57,539 bases of DNA, taken from contig CAYREV010000018.1 in assembly GCA_964423345.1 (NCBI GenBank), positions 1 through 57,539 of the forward strand. The letters run 5' to 3'. A model generated the notes under the pieces. The model worked only from the letters and a program-made list of their open reading frames with translations, did not search any database and had not been told where the DNA came from. Each line of letters begins with the position of its first letter. The first letter of the stretch is position 1. The stretch is from CAYREV01 sp964423345. GTDB taxonomy: Bacteria; Bacteroidota; Rhodothermia; Balneolales; Balneolaceae. Of the stretch, positions 36,177 to 45,249 are shown in pieces. Both the position numbers and the translations under genes were made by a program.

Positions 36177-36585
36177 GGTTATACATTAAGGGTTAACAGT
36201 TTGTAAATGATTCAGGGGCACTTATCCGCGGCCACGATGGGACGGCTCGAAAGTATCCGGATGCAGTTTCTTCGCAAGGATTCCGACTGAATATGTGGTA
36301 TTTGGGGAACATTAAAAAGAATCGCCGGTTTCATATTTAACCGATATATCCGTTAAGGGGCTGCAGATACGCCAATAGGCAAAAATAAGCATTGAACTAA
36401 ATAGTGATCCGGTTCGTTGATAACAAACATAACTCCAGTAATCCGTTGAGAAAACAATTTGCATCCCTGTTGCATTTCCCTTCGGGCAAGTGCCGGGACT
36501 GTCTTATGGTTTTAGATCGGATCGAATAATGGATATATTGGGGGTCTTAATTTAAAGCGTCATAATTTTAATCTAATTCAACATA
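36177..36585. other. Intergenic region without recognised gene
   Basis: 409 bp between divergent SDR and DUF4168 genes. Both promoters should be here. No RNA gene, no strong inverted repeat and no credible small frame was found. Confidence 0.55.
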
Positions 36586-37101
36586 ATGAAACTTTTTAAA
36601 CGAGTATTTCCCATTGTAACGGGAATTTTTTTGATTGCTGGTACCGCTGCCGCACAGGGACAGCAGCAACAACCACCCCAGCCCGTCACTCCGGCTGACA
36701 CCGTATCAGAGGCGGAGATGGAGACTTTTGTCAGTGTTGCCCAGGATTTGAGAGAGGTCGGCCAAAATATACAAACGGAAGTGCAGGCCATGGTTAAGGA
36801 GGAGGGCATGGAGTTTAAACGCTTCCAAATGATTTTGACGAGCAAGAGAAACCCCCAGATGGCCCAGAACATTGAAGTGACGCAAGAGGAGAATCAGATC
36901 CTTGAGAAGCTGAAGCCCAAGCTGCAGGAAATACAGCGGAATGCCCAGCAGGAGCAACTGGCTCTTATTAAAGAGTCGGATCTGAGCCTGCAGCGGTTCC
37001 AGCGTATAGCCAAAGCGGTTGACACCGACCCGGAACTGAGAAAGCGTTTCGAAAATATGGCGTCCGATACCTCAGCCTCTGACGGTGGGGGAGAGCAATA
37101 A
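36586..37101 (+). CDS. DUF4168 domain protein, secreted
   Basis: A 171-residue protein with a signal peptide (VFPIVTGIFLIAGTAAAQ). After a Gln/Pro-rich linker (GQQQQPPQP) comes a helical region: SEAEMETFVSVAQDLREVG, then a long central helix rich in Gln and Lys, and a C-terminal repeat of the same type (LALIKESDLSLQRFQRIAKAVDTDPELRKRF). The pair of similar helix-loop-helix units, each ending in MILTSKRNPQM or IAKAVDTDPEL, is the mark of DUF4168. Function unknown; probably periplasmic. It ends in a terminator and stands alone. Confidence 0.8.
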   Translation: MKLFKRVFPIVTGIFLIAGTAAAQGQQQQPPQPVTPADTVSEAEMETFVSVAQDLREVGQNIQTEVQAMVKEEGMEFKRFQMILTSKRNPQMAQNIEVTQEENQILEKLKPKLQEIQRNAQQEQLALIKESDLSLQRFQRIAKAVDTDPELRKRFENMASDTSASDGGGEQ

Positions 37102-37123
37102 ATTAGTTGCCCGTTTTATTCAG

Positions 37124-37157
37124 GTCCGGTTGCCGAAAGGCGGCCGGACTTTTTTTA
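37124..37157 (+). terminator. Terminator after the DUF4168 gene
   Basis: Stem of 11 pairs including two G-T pairs (arms 37124-37134 and 37139-37149, core GTCCGG/CCGGAC) with a GAAA loop and eight T residues. It lies between the convergent DUF4168 and mpg genes. Confidence 0.85.
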
Positions 37158-37176
37158 TTGCCATTGGACGGGCATA

Positions 37177-37779
37177 TCAGCTGACCCATCGGCTCTCTTT
37201 AAGGATAAAGCGCCAGGGGAGGGAGGCATGCTCTTCGGCATAGTCGATGCCGATGCGCGGCGTGGCTTCGATATCCTTTTTGGAAACGGTTATGCCGCGG
37301 TCGTCCACCCAGATGGTGTTGCCCGTCAGGTCGGTTCCGTAGTGGTCGGTTTTGATGCCCAGCGCCTCGGTAAGCCGTCCCGGCCCGGCCGTCAGCGAGG
37401 GTTCGGCCTTGTCGGCCCCCCGCCGTTCAATCATCTTGTCGACTCCCTCAAGGGGTTTTAGGGCGCGGACCAGGATGGCGTCGGCCATTCCCTGCCTGTT
37501 GGTCACAATATTGAAGAGGTGATGAATTCCGTAGCAGAGGTATACATAGGCACTGCCGCCGGATCGGTACATGATTTCAGTGCGTTCCGTTCGGCGTCCC
37601 CCATGGGCGTGGCAGGCCTTGTCGCCCCGGCCGCTGTAGGCTTCCGTTTCCGTGATGATCCCCGCCGTCGTTGGCTCTCCCCCGATGCGTGTGCATAGCA
37701 CCTTCCCGATAAGCTCCCTGCTTATCTGGACTACGTCGTCGCGCCGGTAGAAGCTATGTGTTAGTTTTCGGGCTGACAT
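37177..37779 (-). CDS. mpg: DNA-3-methyladenine glycosylase (AAG/Mpg family)
   Basis: A 200-residue base-excision enzyme that removes alkylated purines. It shows ARKLTHSFYRRDDVV, ISRELIGKVLCTR, the conserved GIITETEAYSGRGDKACH (the Glu is catalytic), YRSGGSAYVYLCYGIHHLFNIVTN and the loop AGPGRLTEALGI. Alignment with the family begins at Ser-Ala-Arg, so the ATG at 37777-37779 is chosen, just past the upstream BrkB stop; the ATG at 37798-37800 would overlap it by 17 bp. It follows the YihY/BrkB gene closely and they may be cotranscribed. Confidence 0.92.
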   Translation of the reverse strand: MSARKLTHSFYRRDDVVQISRELIGKVLCTRIGGEPTTAGIITETEAYSGRGDKACHAHGGRRTERTEIMYRSGGSAYVYLCYGIHHLFNIVTNRQGMADAILVRALKPLEGVDKMIERRGADKAEPSLTAGPGRLTEALGIKTDHYGTDLTGNTIWVDDRGITVSKKDIEATPRIGIDYAEEHASLPWRFILKESRWVS

Positions 37780-37783
37780 CCGG

Positions 37784-38704
37784 TCAGGAGATGGTTTCAT
37801 AGGGATTTTCGTCCAGTGTCTTCTCGTTGACGAAGACATCCTCGTAGGCTTTGGCTACGATGACGCAAAGAACCAGCAGGGCGGCAGAATAAAAAACCCA
37901 GACCCCGATCATGACCAGAATGGTATATCCCTGGTAGAAGTAGCGGTAGGCATTGAAAGCATATTCCAGGTAATAGCTTACGCCCAGTTTGGCCAGTTCA
38001 AAGAGGACGGTATACACCAGGGCCCCGAAAGCCGCTACCTTTCGTTTCATTCGCTTCTCGCTGGTATACCTGAGTAAAATGTAGAACAGGAAGAAGGTAA
38101 ACAGGATGGGTATTACAATATTAAACAGTTCATATACCCAGCTTAGCCTGAGTACCATGTCCGTATAGGGGAGGGATATCTGATTGATGGATACGAGGGA
38201 GGCCAGCGATATGGCGAGGCTGAAAAAGATGAATACCCCCCCGATCAATCCAAAGGTGAAAAAATTGTAGACCATCTCAAGGATGGGGTGCCTGCGGTCT
38301 TCGATCTCAAATATATCGAAGACCACATGCTTTACCGTGTGAAACAAGCCCTGGGCAACAAAAATCAGGATAACAAAGCCGACAATACCGAACACACGGC
38401 GAGCCCCGATGAGGGGTTCCAGCAGGGTCTCCAGGGTTATGGCTCCGCGGAACACATCGCTGCTCTGCGATTCGTAGGTAAAGCTGGGGAACAGTTCCCG
38501 GCCGTAGCGAAGAATCTCCCTGAAGGCATCTTCAAAGGAGAGTACATAACCGAAAATGGAGATCAATATTAATATGAAAGGTATGGCGCAGATCAGTAAG
38601 TTAAAGGTGATGGCGGAAGCATTGTGAAATACATCTTTCTTCTTCACCATCGCTACGATCAGCGACCAGAAATCCTTATACTTCTCTAAAGTTTTTTGCT
38701 GCAA
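37784..38704 (-). CDS. YihY/BrkB-family inner-membrane protein
   Basis: A 306-residue protein with about six hydrophobic segments. It matches the YihY/virulence factor BrkB family: N-terminal KKKDVFHNASAITFNLLICAIPFILILISI, the central GARRVFGIVGFVILIFVAQGLFHTVKH, and the C-terminal half with KRKVAAFGALVYTVLFELAKLGVSYYLEYAF, FYQGYTILVMIGVWVFYSAALLVL. The family is widespread and of unclear function, formerly mis-described as RNase BN. The first codon is TTG (38702-38704); no ATG is near it except at residue 19. It is upstream of mpg on the same strand and divergent from mutS. Confidence 0.85.
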   Translation of the reverse strand: MQQKTLEKYKDFWSLIVAMVKKKDVFHNASAITFNLLICAIPFILILISIFGYVLSFEDAFREILRYGRELFPSFTYESQSSDVFRGAITLETLLEPLIGARRVFGIVGFVILIFVAQGLFHTVKHVVFDIFEIEDRRHPILEMVYNFFTFGLIGGVFIFFSLAISLASLVSINQISLPYTDMVLRLSWVYELFNIVIPILFTFFLFYILLRYTSEKRMKRKVAAFGALVYTVLFELAKLGVSYYLEYAFNAYRYFYQGYTILVMIGVWVFYSAALLVLCVIVAKAYEDVFVNEKTLDENPYETIS

Positions 38705-38741
38705 ATTAATATAAGAGCTAAGCTAGATTTCGACCTTAATG

Positions 38742-38759
38742 TACGGCTGCGCAGCCGTA
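38742..38759. promoter_or_regulatory. Perfect 18-bp palindrome between brkB-like gene and mutS
   Basis: TACGGCTGC followed by its exact reverse complement GCAGCCGTA, with extra flanking AT pairs broken by one mismatch. It lies in the 119 bp between divergent starts, 38 bp from one gene and 65 bp from the other. GC-rich inside AT-rich surroundings, it looks like an operator or a short RNA hairpin site rather than a terminator (no T run). Confidence 0.45.
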
Positions 38760-38823
38760 TATACCAATTAGTTGTTTAAAAGTGAATAATACGAGAATCA
38801 TTCAGTAAAATTCAATTATATCG

Positions 38824-41514
38824 ATGAGTCCCAAAACCAAGTCCAAAACACCGTTGATGCGCCAGTATGATGAAGTGAAAGAACAGCATCCCGGCACCAT
38901 ACTGTTGTTCAGGGTGGGCGACTTTTATGAAACGTTTGGGGATGACGCCGAACTCGTCAGCCGGGAGCTTGGAATTACCCTTACCAAGCGGAATAACGGA
39001 AGCGACCAGACGCCCCTGGCCGGCTTCCCCTATCATGCCCTCGACACCTACCTGCCCAAGCTGGTTAAGAAGGGGCACCGTGTGGCCATATGCGAGCAGG
39101 TGGAGGATCCCTCGGAGGCCAAGGACGCCGGGCGCAAGGTTGTTAACCGCGAGGTCACGGAGATTACGACACCCGGTGTCACCATGTCGGAAAAACTGCT
39201 GGAGCATAAACGAAACAACTATGCCGCGGCGGTGTATTGGGCGGGTGGAACGGCAGGAGTGGCATTTGCCGATGTATCTACCGGCGAGTTTGCCTTGAGT
39301 GAAGTCCGGAAAACACGGCTGGACGATCTCATCCAGTCGATTACGCCCGCAGAAGTGCTGCTTCCCAAGAACCTGAAAAACAATGTTCCCCGGGAGCTTG
39401 GCAACTATAACATCACCTTTATAGAGGAGTGGGTTTATGAGGGGGATTACGGCTATAATTTGTTGACCGACCATTTTGAGACACACTCCCTGAAGGGCTT
39501 CGGGGTGGAAGACCTGAATGTAGGCCAGATAGCCGCCGGGGCCCTGATGCATTATATCCAGGATACCCAGAAAGCCTCCCTGGGACACATCAAGAGGATG
39601 CAGGCTTTTGAAAACCAGGAGTTTATGTCTCTCGACAGCTCCACCAAGCGAAACCTGGAGCTGATAACCAGCATGCAGGAAGGGGGCACCGAAGGGACCC
39701 TGATCTCCATACTGGACGACACCTGCACAGCCATGGGCGGGCGCCTGCTGCGCAAGTGGATTATGCGCCCACTGAAGCGCCTGACCCCCATTACCCGCCG
39801 GCTTAATGCCGTGGAGCAACTCCATATAAATCATGAGGTGCGCGAGAATCTCCGTGAAGAACTGGAGCAGGTGGGAGACCTGGAGCGCCTGATATCACGT
39901 ATCTGCGTGGGCCGGGCCAACGCCCGGGACGTGATGAAGTTGAAACATTCGCTGGGACAGGTACCCCGCATCAAGATGCAGTTCAACCAGATCGACGAAC
40001 CGCTGCTGAACGACATCAGGGACCGGCTTCAGCTGCTTATTGAAGTTCAGGAGCGTATTGAGAAAGCCATCAAGGAGGATCCGCCCGCCAGTGTCCGCGA
40101 CGGGGGCATCTTCAAAGACGGCTTCAACGAAGAGCTGGACGAGCTGCGCAATATCGCGCGGAACGGCAAGGAGTATATTACGCAGATAAAGAACGAGCTA
40201 ACCGAAGAGACCGGAATCGGTTCGCTAAAGATCGGCTACAACAAAGTTTTCGGCTACTATATTGAAGTGACCAACACCCACAAGGACAAAGTCCCGGATC
40301 ATTTTACCCGAAAGCAGACCCTGGTGAATTCCGAACGTTATATCACCCCGGAACTCAAGGAGGCGGAAGAAAAGATACTTTCTTCGGAAGAACGCAGCAA
40401 GACGCTGGAGTATGAACTTTTTGAAGAGCTTCGCCTTTATGTGGCAGAATTTGCCGATGAGATTCAGCAGGTGGCCCGGGCGCTGGCCGACCTCGATTGC
40501 CTGCAGAGTTTTGCGGAAGTCTCGTTCAGGAACAACTACTGCAAGCCGGCTATGGCCGACGACCAGGTAATCGATATCAAAAAGGGCCGTCACCCGGTAG
40601 TGGAAAAGACGCTGCCTCCCGGTGAGCCCTTTATACCGAACGATATTCACCTGGAGAACGAAGATGAGCAGATCCTGATTATCACGGGCCCCAACATGGC
40701 CGGAAAAAGTATCATACTCAGGCAGACCGGCCTGATTGTGCTGCTGGCCCAGATCGGCTGTTTTGTGCCGGCCGAAGAGGCCCACATCGGGATGGTCGAC
40801 AAGATATTTACCCGGGTGGGGGCTTCCGACAACCTGGCAGCCGGAGAAAGTACCTTCCTGGTGGAGATGAACGAGGCCGCCAACATCCTCAATAATGCCA
40901 CCCGCAACTCTCTTATCCTGCTCGATGAGGTGGGGCGCGGCACCAGCACCTTCGACGGGCTGAGCATCGCGTGGGCATTGGCCGAATACCTGCACAACCA
41001 GCCTTCGGTAGCCGCCAAGACCCTCTTTGCCACTCACTACCATGAGCTGAACGAACTGGAGAACATGTATGGCCATATTGTGAACTACAATGTTCAGGTG
41101 AAAGAGCATGACGGGAAAGTGATATTTCTTCGAAAGCTGGTTCGGGGAGGGGCCGATCACAGCTACGGCATACAGGTGGCCGACATGGCGGGGCTGCCCT
41201 CTATTGTCATCGAACGCGCCAGGGAGATCCTGAAGAACCTGGAGAGCCATAGCCTCGATGTAACCGACAGCAACGGTACCCTGGAAGAGGGAGCCAAAAA
41301 GAAAGCCGTGGCCGCCAAAAAGGCCGCCAAAGAGATGGAGAAGCAGGAGGAGATTGAACAGATGTCGCTGTTCCAGGCCCAGCTTGATCCACGCATCGAG
41401 CAGCTTATCGATAAGCTGGAGGCGGCAGATCCCAACCGTATGACCCCCATCGAATCGCTTATGCTGCTATCGGAACTGAAAAAGCTGGTTGATAACAGTT
41501 CCAACGGACAGTGA
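38824..41514 (+). CDS. mutS: DNA mismatch repair protein MutS
   Basis: An 896-residue mismatch-recognition protein. The mismatch-binding motif FYETF is near residue 37, and the ATPase has Walker A GPNMAGKS near 622-629, DEVGRGTSTFDG near 700, and AThYHEL (THYHEL) near 737. The C-terminal part from about 800 has Lys/Ala-rich coiled segment (AKKKAVAAKKAAKEMEKQEE) before the dimer end. Length and order are normal for MutS1. MutL is not in the window. The next gene, a GntR regulator, overlaps its stop by four bases. Confidence 0.97.
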   Translation: MSPKTKSKTPLMRQYDEVKEQHPGTILLFRVGDFYETFGDDAELVSRELGITLTKRNNGSDQTPLAGFPYHALDTYLPKLVKKGHRVAICEQVEDPSEAKDAGRKVVNREVTEITTPGVTMSEKLLEHKRNNYAAAVYWAGGTAGVAFADVSTGEFALSEVRKTRLDDLIQSITPAEVLLPKNLKNNVPRELGNYNITFIEEWVYEGDYGYNLLTDHFETHSLKGFGVEDLNVGQIAAGALMHYIQDTQKASLGHIKRMQAFENQEFMSLDSSTKRNLELITSMQEGGTEGTLISILDDTCTAMGGRLLRKWIMRPLKRLTPITRRLNAVEQLHINHEVRENLREELEQVGDLERLISRICVGRANARDVMKLKHSLGQVPRIKMQFNQIDEPLLNDIRDRLQLLIEVQERIEKAIKEDPPASVRDGGIFKDGFNEELDELRNIARNGKEYITQIKNELTEETGIGSLKIGYNKVFGYYIEVTNTHKDKVPDHFTRKQTLVNSERYITPELKEAEEKILSSEERSKTLEYELFEELRLYVAEFADEIQQVARALADLDCLQSFAEVSFRNNYCKPAMADDQVIDIKKGRHPVVEKTLPPGEPFIPNDIHLENEDEQILIITGPNMAGKSIILRQTGLIVLLAQIGCFVPAEEAHIGMVDKIFTRVGASDNLAAGESTFLVEMNEAANILNNATRNSLILLDEVGRGTSTFDGLSIAWALAEYLHNQPSVAAKTLFATHYHELNELENMYGHIVNYNVQVKEHDGKVIFLRKLVRGGADHSYGIQVADMAGLPSIVIERAREILKNLESHSLDVTDSNGTLEEGAKKKAVAAKKAAKEMEKQEEIEQMSLFQAQLDPRIEQLIDKLEAADPNRMTPIESLMLLSELKKLVDNSSNGQ

Positions 41515-42404
41515 AAAATTCTGCCAAATATATCGCAGACCGCATCCGGTTGATGATCGCCACAAAGCAGTTCCAGGTGGGGGAGTTGCTGCCCTCTACA
41601 CGCCAGTTGGGGCAGCAGCTGGAAACCAGTTTCCATACTGTTCGAAAAGCCTACCATATTCTGGCCGACGAGGGTTTGGTCAGGAGTGAGAAAGGGCATG
41701 GGTTCATTGTGGAGCGGCAGAATACCACGCTGGACAAGTCGGACCGGCTGGAGATCGGGTCCGACAAGATGCGCAAGCTCCTGGAAGAGCTCATAGGCTA
41801 CGGGCTGGACGAGACGGAGATCGACGAGCTGTTCCAGGAACAGCTAAGCTACATGGATTGGCCCGATCGTATAGAAAGCTGTGCGAGTATCGGCGAAACC
41901 AATGAGCTGGGACAGATGCTGGCAGAAGCCGTAAAGAAGGAGGTAGGCGTTCGCAGCACCGTGCTGAATGAAAACCAGTACAACAAGACAGTAGGGTACG
42001 ACGCTCTTTTTGTCCCCATTCAGCTGGTGAATAAGTTTCGCGATTTTGCTGAGTCGGGCAGGTTGCTGCCCGTGGTGTTCGGTTTTAATCCCGATATCCT
42101 GCTCTCCATTGTCGACCGGGCGGCCATCGAAACCATCGGCTTGGTTACCTCGGAAGAAAAGACCATACCCAAAATTATCAATCACCTGAAGACAAGTATA
42201 AGCTTCGAAGGCTCTTTTGTAGCCGGCGCCACCTACGGGAAGTCACTGCCCCTGTTTGTCCGCGATACCGACCTTATATTGTACACTTCTCAAAGCGAGA
42301 AACTGGTAGAGGAGAAGATACCCGAGCGCAGGCGTATCAAGCTGGAGTATAAAATCTCCAGGAGAAGTGCCGATACCATCCGCGCCGAATTGTGGGACCA
42401 ATAA
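41511..42404 (+). CDS. GntR-family transcription regulator with an unassigned C-terminal domain
   Basis: A 297-residue protein. The N-terminal ~70 residues are a GntR winged helix (IADRIRLMIATKQFQVGELLPSTRQLGQQL, then TVRKAYHILADEGLVRSEKGHGFIV). The C-terminal ~200 residues are not a GntR sensor domain I recognise; they are alpha/beta-rich (VGYDALFVPIQLVNKF, ETIGLVTSEEKTIPKIINHL, FVRDTDLILYTSQSEKLVEEKI). Start is GTG at 41511, overlapping the MutS stop (GTGA), so it is translated with MutS. What it controls is unknown; a nearby target could be mutS itself or the following helicase. Confidence 0.78.
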   Translation: MKNSAKYIADRIRLMIATKQFQVGELLPSTRQLGQQLETSFHTVRKAYHILADEGLVRSEKGHGFIVERQNTTLDKSDRLEIGSDKMRKLLEELIGYGLDETEIDELFQEQLSYMDWPDRIESCASIGETNELGQMLAEAVKKEVGVRSTVLNENQYNKTVGYDALFVPIQLVNKFRDFAESGRLLPVVFGFNPDILLSIVDRAAIETIGLVTSEEKTIPKIINHLKTSISFEGSFVAGATYGKSLPLFVRDTDLILYTSQSEKLVEEKIPERRRIKLEYKISRRSADTIRAELWDQ

Positions 42405-42476
42405 CACTCCTGCGCTTCCATTCGGAAGCTGCGAAGGGCAGGCCAACAAACAATAACCATCTACAGGCAACCGGTT

Positions 42477-44453
42477 TTGAACGATAAAGAGATAAAAAAA
42501 CTCATCAAGAAAGCTATTGAAGCGGTAGAGGATGAGATAGAGACGGTACGTCAAAAGCCGGCTCACGATGTGCTGTTCGAGGGAGAGCTGAAGGAGCATC
42601 ATCCACAGGGCGCCTTTTATTACGAGTTTGAATCCCAGAACTCATCGCTCCGTTTTGCCGAGGTGATACGCGGGGAGATGCAGGGCTATGAAGAGGAGCT
42701 GGAGCTGTATCCGGTGGAGGTGGGCGAGAAAAAAGTGGTGCTGCACTTCCCTCACAATTTCGGTCAGACCCTGAAGAAGGTAAGCCTGGAATGGGAGAAC
42801 GACTTTGTGCTTCGCAGGCTCCACACCGAGCTTCAAAAGTTGCTGGACAGCGACCGTAAAAGGGAGAGAGAACGAATTGGCAGGCTGTTTGACCCGGACC
42901 CCGACAGCCATCACAGCGAAACGGAAACGCGGGTGCTGGATGACAGCCGCCGCAACGAGGCCCAGCACGAAGCGCTGGTCAAGGCCCTCCGGAATAAGGT
43001 GCTTTATGTATGGGGTCCCCCGGGGACGGGAAAAACCTCCACCCTGGGTTTTATGATAGCCAACTACCTGGTCAAGAAGAAGCGAGTGCTTTTTGCCTCC
43101 AATACCAACAGGGCGGTAGACGTGGGCCTGCTCAGTGCATTGGAGGCGCTGACTTCGGTTGAGAAGGAGCATATGGAGAAAACGATCACCCGCTTCGGAG
43201 AAATTGCCCTTGACAGCGAAAGGCTGGAGCAGGTGTTTTTTGAAAAGCAGGTCAAGGAAAGGGAGGAGCAGCAGAAACAGCAAGCGGCAAAGCTCTCGAG
43301 CATTTTGGGCAAATATCAGAAGCTTCAAAAAGAAATAGACAAGCTGATGGAGCACGGGGAGGATGTGCCTGAGGAGCTGGACCGGGAAATAAATATGCTT
43401 GGAGAGCAGTTGGACGAACACGGGGGCGAGCTGGCGGCGGAAGATAAAATCGAACGGATGATGACGGTCAATGAGCGGATTGAGCTCCAGCGTAAAGAAC
43501 TGGTGGCTACCACCCTGGCCAAAGTGTGCACTTCGGATCTGTTTGACGGACAGGAATTCGATGCCGTGGTCATCGACGAAGCCTCCATGGCAAACCTGCC
43601 CTACCTGATGGTGCTGGCAGCCAGGGCCGGCGAGCATGTAGTTGTGGTGGGCGACCCTATGCAGCTTCCACCCATTGCGTTGACCGACGAGCCCTTATCC
43701 CGCAACTTCCTCGAGAAGGATATTTTTACTTTTGCCTCGAAGTCAGAGAGTGCGGAGGATCTTTTTTCCTGGCATGATTTCAACCGGCCGATAACGACCT
43801 TTTTTGATACCCAGTACCGTCTCAACAAAGACCTGGCCGATGTACTGAGTGCGGTCTTTTATGAAGACCGGCTTAACACCATTGATATAGACACCGAAAT
43901 CCAAAACAATTTGCCCGGCGTGAAGGGGGCCGACCCCACCGTTCATGTCATCGATACCCAAAAATACGGGCCGGTGTTAAGACAGAAAGATGAGGGACGC
44001 GGGTTCAGCCCCGTAAACGAAGTGCACCTGGCCCTGCTGGAAAAGGTGGTGCGGAAACTGGTATTGAAAAACGGGGTCCCGGTTGACGAGATCGGGGTTA
44101 TCGTGCCCTTTCGAAACACGGTGTACGATATACGGGAGGAGTTGTACAGGCAGGGGTTTGAAGATGTAGAAGTGGGCACCATTCACACTTTTCAGGGACG
44201 TGAGAAGCAGGTCATTATTTTTGATACGGTCATGAGCGGTGAGATGCAGTACGGAAGCAGGCGCCACTACACGGTCCGCCCTTTTGACGAGGAGAAAAAC
44301 GGGCTGGCTGTACCGCGCCTTCTGAATGTGGCCTTTTCACGGAGCAAGGACCGGATGATTATCCTGGCAGATATGGAGCATGTCAACAGAATGTACGGTG
44401 ACAAATACCTGGGACACCTGCTGCAGCGTTTCCGGGAAAAAACGGAAGGGTAG
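42477..44453 (+). CDS. UPF1/DNA2-like superfamily 1 helicase
   Basis: A 658-residue AAA/SF1 helicase of the AAA_11/AAA_12 type. Residues ~1-150 are a beta-rich N-terminal part. Walker A GPPGTGKT is near 180-187, a charged coiled-coil insertion (EREEQQKQQAAKLSS, EELDREINMLGEQLDE) occupies about 255-330 like the 1B stalk of UPF1, DEAS is near 367, and VVGDPMQLPPIAL follows. The second lobe has DTQYRLNKDLADVL, GTIHTFQGREKQVI and NVAFSRSKDRMIIL. Start is TTG at 42477; an in-frame stop at 42402-42404 bars longer forms with better starts. It lies 72 bp after the GntR gene. Target nucleic acid unknown. Confidence 0.82.
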   Translation: MNDKEIKKLIKKAIEAVEDEIETVRQKPAHDVLFEGELKEHHPQGAFYYEFESQNSSLRFAEVIRGEMQGYEEELELYPVEVGEKKVVLHFPHNFGQTLKKVSLEWENDFVLRRLHTELQKLLDSDRKRERERIGRLFDPDPDSHHSETETRVLDDSRRNEAQHEALVKALRNKVLYVWGPPGTGKTSTLGFMIANYLVKKKRVLFASNTNRAVDVGLLSALEALTSVEKEHMEKTITRFGEIALDSERLEQVFFEKQVKEREEQQKQQAAKLSSILGKYQKLQKEIDKLMEHGEDVPEELDREINMLGEQLDEHGGELAAEDKIERMMTVNERIELQRKELVATTLAKVCTSDLFDGQEFDAVVIDEASMANLPYLMVLAARAGEHVVVVGDPMQLPPIALTDEPLSRNFLEKDIFTFASKSESAEDLFSWHDFNRPITTFFDTQYRLNKDLADVLSAVFYEDRLNTIDIDTEIQNNLPGVKGADPTVHVIDTQKYGPVLRQKDEGRGFSPVNEVHLALLEKVVRKLVLKNGVPVDEIGVIVPFRNTVYDIREELYRQGFEDVEVGTIHTFQGREKQVIIFDTVMSGEMQYGSRRHYTVRPFDEEKNGLAVPRLLNVAFSRSKDRMIILADMEHVNRMYGDKYLGHLLQRFREKTEG

Positions 44454-44457
44454 GGGG

Positions 44458-45249
44458 TTAAAAGTCGTCCTGCTCGTAGCGCCGGGACAGTCGCTGTTCG
44501 TCGGCCCGCTTGAACGGTTCGAGTCTGTCGGGATCCAGGGCTGCCACGGTCATCTCCCTTTTGCCCAGCGCACCCGGGGCCCTGGCTATATTCCAACCTG
44601 CATAAGCCATGGCACCCTTGGCTTTGGAAGCGGCCGAGTAGGTGGTCAACAGCACCTCCCGGGAACTCATCTGCTTCAACTTGGTAAAGGTTTCGGCCGT
44701 CCAGAGCGATTCGTTGACGGCGGGAGAAAAAGGGTCATGGAAGATATAGTCTGCCTTGAAATGCGGGTATTCAAACTCCTCAAACAGCCCATAAAACAGG
44801 GTCACCCTGAAATCGGGGAAAAAATCCGTGGTGTTGAATCCCTTCTCCAGTCCGCAGAAAAGTTCGGTCACCTTTTCGGCCGGTTTCCTGTGCTCCAGGA
44901 ATTGTGAATAGTTGAACTTTGATGCGGTGTGAGGGTCCACAGGGAATCCCTCCAGGCTGCAAAAGTGAACGGCAGGCCTCGATTTCAGCTGAAGCCAGTA
45001 GTCGGCCAGCAAAAGGAGGTTAAGTCCGGTCCCGAAACCGACCTCCAGGATATTGGCCCGGTCACGGCCGGGAAGGTCATCAAGCAGGCCGTTGGTCTCG
45101 AAGAAATTGTGTTTGCTTTCTGCTACAGCCCCGTTGGGATTGTGGTAATGCTGGTTAAAACGATGGGAGTAGAGGGTGTGTGATCCGTCTTTTGTTTCCC
45201 TGAGGTCGGGATCCGGTACCGATGATTTTTCCTCGGGCTTGTCAGTCAT
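44458..45249 (-). CDS. mnmD: MnmC-like tRNA 5-(aminomethyl)-2-thiouridine methyltransferase (MnmD)
   Basis: A 263-residue SAM-dependent methyltransferase corresponding to the N-terminal domain of MnmC (DUF752), which methylates the wobble uridine side chain in tRNA. Evidence: TLYSHRFNQHYHNPNGAVAES at the N-terminus, the SAM site ILEVGFGTGLNLLLLA, HFCSLEGFPVD, FHDPFSPAVNESLWT and LLTTYSAASKAKGAMAYAGW. The FAD oxidase domain of MnmC is absent, so this is the single-domain MnmD type. An 8-bp overlap with the DUF4097 gene upstream suggests cotranscription. Confidence 0.88.
   Translation of the reverse strand: MTDKPEEKSSVPDPDLRETKDGSHTLYSHRFNQHYHNPNGAVAESKHNFFETNGLLDDLPGRDRANILEVGFGTGLNLLLLADYWLQLKSRPAVHFCSLEGFPVDPHTASKFNYSQFLEHRKPAEKVTELFCGLEKGFNTTDFFPDFRVTLFYGLFEEFEYPHFKADYIFHDPFSPAVNESLWTAETFTKLKQMSSREVLLTTYSAASKAKGAMAYAGWNIARAPGALGKREMTVAALDPDRLEPFKRADEQRLSRRYEQDDF

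Noticed and set aside
38812..43637. Long antisense frames of about 330-340 codons opposite mutS (38812-39834, 40225-41250) and the helicase (42642-43637)
   Set aside because: Each lies within a well-supported gene and has no family resemblance.
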